Origin: JBNKVT01 sp050299335
GTDB lineage: Bacteria; Pseudomonadota; Alphaproteobacteria; Rhodobacterales; Rhodobacteraceae
DNA: 64,000 nt
Direction of reading: 5' to 3'
Assembly (NCBI GenBank): GCA_050299335.1
Contig: JBNKVT010000019.1
Location: 6,514 to 70,513 of the forward strand
This document shows positions 59,336-64,000 of this stretch, piece after piece (positions within the stretch are counted from its first letter, which is position 1; each line of letters begins with the position of its first letter). The notes under the pieces are model-generated. The model was not told the DNA's origin and ran no database searches. It saw nothing but the letters and a program-made list of their open reading frames with translations. The translations under genes were made by a program, and so were the position numbers.

Positions 59336-61135
59336 TCAGCCGACGATGAGGTCGGTCTTTTCAAATTTCGTCACGTCGATAAGCCCCATATCGGAAATGC
59401 GCAACTCGGGGATGACAACCAGCGCCAGCAGCGAGTGCTGCATGTAGGCGTTGTTGAGGGAGCAGCCGCAGTCCTGCATCGCGGCGACCATGGCGGCGGC
59501 ATCGCGGGCGACCTCTTCGGCGGGGGCGTCGGACATCAGCCCGGCGATGGGGAGTTTCACCAGCGCGATTTCCTTGCCCTCGCGGAAGATGGTGACCCCG
59601 CCCCCGACCTCGTTCAGGCGGTTGGCGGCCAGCGCCATGTCCTCTTTCGAGGTCCCGACGACGATCATGTGGTGGCTGTCATGGGCAACAGTCGAGGCGA
59701 TGGCCATATCGGTGTCATAGCCGAAGCCCGAGACAAAGGCGTTCTGCACCTCGCCGGTGGCGCGGTGGCGCTCGACCAGCGCGATCTGGCAGATGTCGTT
59801 GTCGCGGTCCATCTGCACAAGCTCGTCGATGACCGGAAGGTCCGCCTCCAGCGCCTTGGTCGGCGCCTGGTTTTCTACCACGCCGATGACCCGGGCACGG
59901 ACCTGATTGGCCCCTTGCGGGACGGGAATGTCGAAATCGGCGGCGGCAACGGCGCGGCCCATGCGGACGGTTTCGCAAGCCTTTTGTGGCCAGTCGAAAT
60001 CCGGCTCAGATACCGTGAGGCTGCCGTTCTCGGCAACGATCTGCCCGCGGGCGATGACCGTCTCAATCGGCAGGGTCTTCAGGTCCGATGTCAGGATGGC
60101 ATCTGCACGACGGCCCGGCGTGATCGAGCCCAGCTCTCGTTCAAGGCCGAAATGAGTGGCGGTGTTGATAGTGGCCATCTGCAGGGCGATCAGCGGATCC
60201 AGCCCGCAGTCGATGGCGTGCCGAACCACGCGGTTCATATGGCCGTCCTCGACCAGCGTCCCGGCATAGCAGTCGTCGGTGCAGAGGATGAAGCTGCGCG
60301 GGTCGAGCCCCTTCTCGGTGACTGCCGTGATCTGCGCCTCCACATCATACCAGGCCGAGCCGAGCCGCAGCATCGCCCGCATTCCCTGCCGGACCCGGAG
60401 GATGGCGTCCTCTTCGCGGGTACCCTCATGGTCGTCGGCGGGGCCACCGGCGGCATAGGCATGGAAACCGGCATGATCAGGCGAGGCATAGTGCCCGCCC
60501 ACAGTCTTCCCCGCCGCCTGGGTCGCGGCGATCTCGGCCAGCATCTTGGGGTCGCCGTTCATCACGCCCGGGAAATTCATCATCTCGCCCAGTCCGATGA
60601 TGCCTGGCCACTGCATCGCCTCGGCAACATCTTCAGGCGTGATCTCGTAGCCCGTGGTCTCCAGCCCCGGCGCAGACGGCGCGCAGGAGGGCATCTGGAC
60701 ATAGACATTGACCGGCTGCACCAGCGCCTCGTCATGCATCAGACGCACGCCCTCCAGCCCCATCACATTGGCAATCTCGTGGGGGTCGACGAACATGGTG
60801 GTGGTGCCATGGGGCATGACGGCGCGGGCGAATTGCGTGACGGTCAGCATGCCGCTTTCGATATGCATATGGCCGTCGCAAAGCCCCGGGATCAGGTAGC
60901 GGCCCTCAGCCTCGATCACCCGGGTCTCGGGGCCGATGACGTCCGAGGCCTCCGGCCCGCAACAGGCGAAACGGCCCTCGGCAATGGCGATATCGGCGCC
61001 CTCGATCACCTCACGGGAATGGACATTCACCCAGCGGCAATTGCGAACGACCATGTCGGCAGGCGCGCGCCCTGCTGCGACATCGATCAGGCGGGGGGCA
61101 GATTCCCCCCAGGTTTTCAGATTTTTTCCTGACAT
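59336..61135 (-). CDS. adeC: Adenine deaminase
   Basis: 599 residues, normal for the AdeC family. Amidohydrolase that deaminates adenine to hypoxanthine. Seen: LIPGLCDGHMHIESGMLT (metal-binding HxH), GTTTMFVDPHEIANVMG, GGHYASPDHAGFH, ILCTDDCYAGTLVEDGHMNR and LGSITPGRRADAI. ATG at 61135. Placed just upstream of amn, so AMP breakdown and adenine deamination run in one operon. Confidence 0.93.
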   Translation of the reverse strand: MSGKNLKTWGESAPRLIDVAAGRAPADMVVRNCRWVNVHSREVIEGADIAIAEGRFACCGPEASDVIGPETRVIEAEGRYLIPGLCDGHMHIESGMLTVTQFARAVMPHGTTTMFVDPHEIANVMGLEGVRLMHDEALVQPVNVYVQMPSCAPSAPGLETTGYEITPEDVAEAMQWPGIIGLGEMMNFPGVMNGDPKMLAEIAATQAAGKTVGGHYASPDHAGFHAYAAGGPADDHEGTREEDAILRVRQGMRAMLRLGSAWYDVEAQITAVTEKGLDPRSFILCTDDCYAGTLVEDGHMNRVVRHAIDCGLDPLIALQMATINTATHFGLERELGSITPGRRADAILTSDLKTLPIETVIARGQIVAENGSLTVSEPDFDWPQKACETVRMGRAVAAADFDIPVPQGANQVRARVIGVVENQAPTKALEADLPVIDELVQMDRDNDICQIALVERHRATGEVQNAFVSGFGYDTDMAIASTVAHDSHHMIVVGTSKEDMALAANRLNEVGGGVTIFREGKEIALVKLPIAGLMSDAPAEEVARDAAAMVAAMQDCGCSLNNAYMQHSLLALVVIPELRISDMGLIDVTKFEKTDLIVG

Positions 61136-61178
61136 GGCCCAGAGTGTCACGGAGGATCGGCAGGCGGCAAGGGGATTT

Positions 61179-61649
61179 TCATTCAGGTGACGTAAAGGCG
61201 GAACGAAGGATATCGGCAAGAAATTCGGCGTCATCCCCGGAAAACGCATCGCGCTGGTCGCTGTCGATATCAAGGACACCGATCAGCTCGCCCGCCGGAT
61301 CAATCACCGGCAGCACGATCTCGGACCGCGTGCTGGTCGAACAGGCGATATGGTCGGAAAACGCCTCGACATCCGGCACGATGAGGGTTTCGCGGGCGGT
61401 GGCACAGGCTCCGCAGACACCGCGCGAGAACGGGATCGTCAGGCAGCCATGGCCGCCCTGATAGGGCCCGATCTTGAGCATCTCCGGCCCGGTGACCCGG
61501 TAGAAGCCGACCCAGTCGAAACGGTCATCGGAATGAAACAGCTCACACGCGATAGTAGCCATCTTGGAGATGACGTCCCCCTCGCCCTCGACCAAAGCGG
61601 TGATGCGGGCGGCGAGGGCGGTGCGGTCGCTGGACAGTGTTTTGCTCAT
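61179..61649 (-). CDS. msrC: Free methionine-(R)-sulfoxide reductase (GAF domain)
   Basis: 156-residue single GAF-domain protein. The fRMsr signature is visible: WVGFYRV, the Cys pair in GVCGACATARETLIVPDV, and the catalytic-type HIACSTSTRSEIVLPV with its Cys. Reduces free methionine R-sulfoxide using thioredoxin. ATG at 61649. Upstream of adeC on the same strand (44 bases), possibly in the same transcript. Confidence 0.92.
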   Translation of the reverse strand: MSKTLSSDRTALAARITALVEGEGDVISKMATIACELFHSDDRFDWVGFYRVTGPEMLKIGPYQGGHGCLTIPFSRGVCGACATARETLIVPDVEAFSDHIACSTSTRSEIVLPVIDPAGELIGVLDIDSDQRDAFSGDDAEFLADILRSAFTSPE

Positions 61650-61685
61650 GCCGCTATGACTAGTCCGGAAAACGGGGGACGTGCA

Positions 61686-62903
61686 ATGCGACAGGGGCGC
61701 GGGATGCGGGGAATTGCGACGATTGCGGCTTTGATGCTGGCCGGAGGGGCGATGGCACAGGGCACCGGCACCTCGTCACCCGATCCGAAAGTGACCGGCG
61801 AAGAGGATGCGCCCGCAGTCGATCCCGCCGAAGTGCTCTATGAGACCAGGACCGACTGGACCGGGCACGGGGAGGGGACGCTCAATCTCTCGGGCTTCGT
61901 GTTCAACGACCTGAACCGGAACGGGACCTGGGATGCCGGCGACCGGGTGATGCCGGCAGTGGCCGTGGCGCTGGCGCGCGACGGGGTCGGGGTGAAGATC
62001 ACCCGGACCAATGCCAACGGCTTCGCGAATTTCCCGGCCTCGGTGGATAGCGAGAAGGCGGTGATCCGCGATCCGGCGATCTATCGCTTCCAGGTCGTTC
62101 CTCCTCCCGGCTGGCATGTGAGCACCGGCAACGAGGCGCAGGATACCGAAGCGGTGCTGGTCCCCGGCTCACCGGTGGGGATCGGGCTGAAGGACATGCC
62201 GCGCCCGGTCGGGCTGGTGCGCGACAGCTATATCCAGGGCGCCTATGGCGGGGGCAAGAAAGGCGAGATCACGCTCAGCCGCGACGGCGAGAAGGTGCTG
62301 GGCGGCGAGATCTCACCCGGCGACACCTTTACCCTGAAAGTCGCTCCCGGAGTTTACGAACTCAGCGACGGCACCACCTCCCGGCAAATCGAGGTGGCCG
62401 AAAATCCGGTCGATATCGGCCGCCTGACCCCGCGCGAGGCTCCGGAGGGGACAGAGGTGGTGGCGAGTTTCGACGATCTGACCGATATCGGGCTGATGAA
62501 GGTGCCGAACGGCTATCGGGGGGTGAAGTGGTTCAACCTCAACGCCATGAGCCGGATCTTCGGCGGCGGCAATATCGGCTATGTGAACGGCAACACCTCG
62601 GGCAGCTACGTGGTCTATACCAGTTCAGGCCATCCGGCGGAAATCACGTCCGAGACGCCTTTCGGGCTGGTATCGATGCAGATGACGGCGTCCTGGGGGG
62701 CAGCGGAGGGCGAGACGGCGATCGTGGAATACTGGCGTGGCGAGGAAAAGCTTCTGACCGATCGCGTCGGCCTGTCGGTGATGGGACCGGTGCGCTATGC
62801 GCCGCGGATCGGCGGGATCACGAGGGTCCGGATCGCTGCGGCGCATTACTGGCAGATCGCCATTGACGATATCGTCCTGACCGTGCCGGAGGCCGCCGAA
62901 TAG
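61686..62903 (+). CDS. Secreted SdrD_B-like protein of unknown function
   Basis: 405 residues. An N-terminal signal peptide (MRGIATIAALMLAGGAMAQ) is followed by an acidic linker and an SdrD_B-like domain (LSGFVFNDLNRNGTWDAGDR with a calcium-binding-like loop, then TNANGFANFPA). The C-terminal half is a beta-rich domain with no recognised family. Start at 61686 (MRQGRG) has GGGGGA upstream; an ATG at 61704 is also possible. Next to three small poly-Asp membrane proteins of the opposite strand. Role unknown, probably envelope or extracellular. Confidence 0.75.
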   Translation: MRQGRGMRGIATIAALMLAGGAMAQGTGTSSPDPKVTGEEDAPAVDPAEVLYETRTDWTGHGEGTLNLSGFVFNDLNRNGTWDAGDRVMPAVAVALARDGVGVKITRTNANGFANFPASVDSEKAVIRDPAIYRFQVVPPPGWHVSTGNEAQDTEAVLVPGSPVGIGLKDMPRPVGLVRDSYIQGAYGGGKKGEITLSRDGEKVLGGEISPGDTFTLKVAPGVYELSDGTTSRQIEVAENPVDIGRLTPREAPEGTEVVASFDDLTDIGLMKVPNGYRGVKWFNLNAMSRIFGGGNIGYVNGNTSGSYVVYTSSGHPAEITSETPFGLVSMQMTASWGAAEGETAIVEYWRGEEKLLTDRVGLSVMGPVRYAPRIGGITRVRIAAAHYWQIAIDDIVLTVPEAAE

Positions 62904-62942
62904 CGGCATCCGGGCTTTCGGAACGCGGGCCTGCGGCCAGGT

Positions 62943-63218
62943 TCAGCGCACTTCCGCGACAGGCCCGTTCGGCGCCGCGCCATTGGACATGCCGTTGCTG
63001 TCATCATCGTCATCGTCGCCGCTGGACGCGATCGCCAGGCCGATAACCCCGATGGCCAGAAGCGGCACGATCCAGGCGGCGTTGGAGCTGCCCATCGGCT
63101 CGTCCTCGACGATGATGACCTCCTGCTCCTCTTCCGCTTCGAAGACCAGGTTCCCGGCCGAAGCCGTCCCGGCAGCTGCGAAAGCAAAAGCCGATATGGA
63201 TGCTGTCAGAAATTTCAT
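62943..63218 (-). CDS. Small poly-Asp membrane protein, tandem copy 1
   Basis: 91 residues: a signal peptide (MKFLTASISAFAFAAAGTASA), an acidic stretch FEAEEEQEVIIVEDEPMGSS, one membrane segment NAAWIVPLLAIGVIGLAIASS, and a SGDDDDDDS tail with a variable end. No family recognised, though similar small poly-acidic membrane proteins occur in Rhodobacterales. First of three tandem paralogues. Confidence 0.8.
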   Translation of the reverse strand: MKFLTASISAFAFAAAGTASAGNLVFEAEEEQEVIIVEDEPMGSSNAAWIVPLLAIGVIGLAIASSGDDDDDDSNGMSNGAAPNGPVAEVR

Positions 63219-63360
63219 GGTCTGTCCCCTTTCCCACGATACGCCCGCCTCGGACTGAATTCCGGGGCGGGCTATCTTCGACTGTCTCGCCGCCCCAAAT
63301 CTAACATGCCGGAATGGGAAATGGTACCCCACACCAGTGATCCGGATGGCGCGAATTCCC

Positions 63361-63624
63361 TTAAGGGATTTCGCGGGCGATGACCTGCCTTTCCTCGATT
63401 TCGTCCTCGTCGTCATCATCGTCGCCACTGGAGGCGATGGCCAGACCGATCACGGCGATGGCGAGAAGCGGCACAACCCAGGCGGCGTTGGAGCTGCCCA
63501 TCGGCTCGTCCTCGACGATGACGATTTCCTGTTCTTCCTCGGCTTCGAAAACCAGGGTACCGGCCGAAGCGGCGCTGGCTGCCACGAAAGCGAAGGCCGA
63601 TATGGTTGTGGTCAAGAACTTCAT
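63361..63624 (-). CDS. Small poly-Asp membrane protein, tandem copy 2
   Basis: 87 residues with the same plan as copy 1: MKFLTTTISAFAFVAASAASA signal peptide, FEAEEEQEIVIVEDEPMGSS, AAWVVPLLAIAVIGLAIASSG and a poly-Asp/Glu tail (DDDDDEDEIEERQ). The upstream spacers of copies 1 and 2 share a CATG/CGTGCCGG(A/C)ATGGGAAA segment, so the duplication unit included the promoter region. Confidence 0.8.
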   Translation of the reverse strand: MKFLTTTISAFAFVAASAASAGTLVFEAEEEQEIVIVEDEPMGSSNAAWVVPLLAIAVIGLAIASSGDDDDDEDEIEERQVIAREIP

Positions 63625-63777
63625 GATCTTTCCTCTTACTTTGGATGCCCCGATCCTGCCCGATCCTGATTGTCTTCAGGGTTGGAGCGGCCGTCATGCC
63701 GCCTATGTGTCTGACGTGCCGGCATGGGAAAAGTTCCCAGTCCGGTGCCTCGGGCGCAAAATCCCTTGGCGGACGAA

Positions 63778-64000
63778 TTACTCAGGCGCAGCCTCTTCCG
63801 CTGCCGCTTCTTCTTCGTCCTCGTCGTCATCGTCGTCACCGCTGGAGGCGATGGCCAGCCCGATCACGGCGATGGCGAGAAGCGGCACGACCCAGGCGGC
63901 GTTGGAGCTGCCCATCGGCTCGTCCTCGACGACGACGATTTCCTGTTCTTCCTCGGCCTCGAAGACCAGGGTGCCGGCACTTGCCGTGCCGGCTGCCATA
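63778..64000 (-). CDS. Small poly-Asp membrane protein, tandem copy 3 (5' partial)
   Basis: Third paralogue cut by the window end: the signal peptide's last residues, FEAEEEQEIVVVEDEPMGSS, AAWVVPLLAIAVIGLAIASSG and a longer acidic tail (DDDDDEDEEEAAAEEAAPE). An in-frame ATG at 63999 is not the true start, because copies 1 and 2 begin about 13 codons earlier. Confidence 0.78.
   Translation of the reverse strand, partial: MAAGTASAGTLVFEAEEEQEIVVVEDEPMGSSNAAWVVPLLAIAVIGLAIASSGDDDDDEDEEEAAAEEAAPE

Overview
This 64 kb window is a GC-rich chromosomal segment from an alphaproteobacterium, most likely a member of the Rhodobacteraceae/Rhodobacterales. This rests on gene content and order: a fused FdsG-FdsB formate dehydrogenase subunit, pyrB followed by a small membrane protein gene, a non-catalytic dihydroorotase homologue and plsY, ubiE-ubiB, a rpsL-rpsG-fusA-tuf-rpsJ-rplC-rplD-rplW block with a long Ala/Glu tail on L3, lolC-lolD, and AMP nucleosidase with adenine deaminase. 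No rRNA, tRNA, CRISPR array, transposase or integrase was recognised. Both ends cut a gene.

Layout. 1-5531: three cyclic-di-GMP genes on the plus strand, namely a HAMP-PAS-GGDEF-EAL protein (5' end missing), then a periplasmic sugar-type binding protein 3 bp ahead of a membrane GGDEF-EAL protein. 5623-8223: argD and two divergent secreted proteins of unknown function. 8338-13068: formate dehydrogenase fdsGB-fdsA. 13543-16958: pyrB, a PH-like membrane protein, pyrX, plsY. 17138-19791: six consecutive DUF805 membrane proteins. 19795-26753: gshA, an rsmE operon with two unknown genes, ubiA, an OmpA-family protein and a small coiled-coil membrane protein. 26868-33262: the str/S10 ribosomal block (minus strand), cut off after rplW. 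33677-41427: two glycan-related glycosyltransferases (one with a pyruvyltransferase-like C-terminus), lolCD, and a BcsA-like family 2 glycosyltransferase with a GspE-N-like N-terminus. 41745-44152: quinone reductase-like protein, hemF, a GNAT acetyltransferase, a YciI-like protein. 44502-48229: a heterodimeric ABC exporter followed by remnants of cytochrome b561. 48839-51065: a low-GC accessory island with an unknown gene pair and a DUF3800 protein. 51066-61649: ubiB-ubiE, gyrB, HU, a DMT transporter, adeC-amn, msrC. 61686-64000: a secreted SdrD_B-like protein and three tandem small poly-Asp membrane proteins, the last one cut by the window end.

Most of the window is core metabolism. The parts that stand out are (1) the low-GC island with the DUF3800 gene, (2) the six-gene DUF805 array, (3) the triplicated poly-Asp membrane proteins, (4) the binding protein plus GGDEF-EAL operon as a possible ligand-to-c-di-GMP module, (5) a glycosyltransferase/pyruvyltransferase-like fusion, and (6) several families of dispersed palindromic repeats. 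Functional statements come from motif reading by eye; no database search was run.
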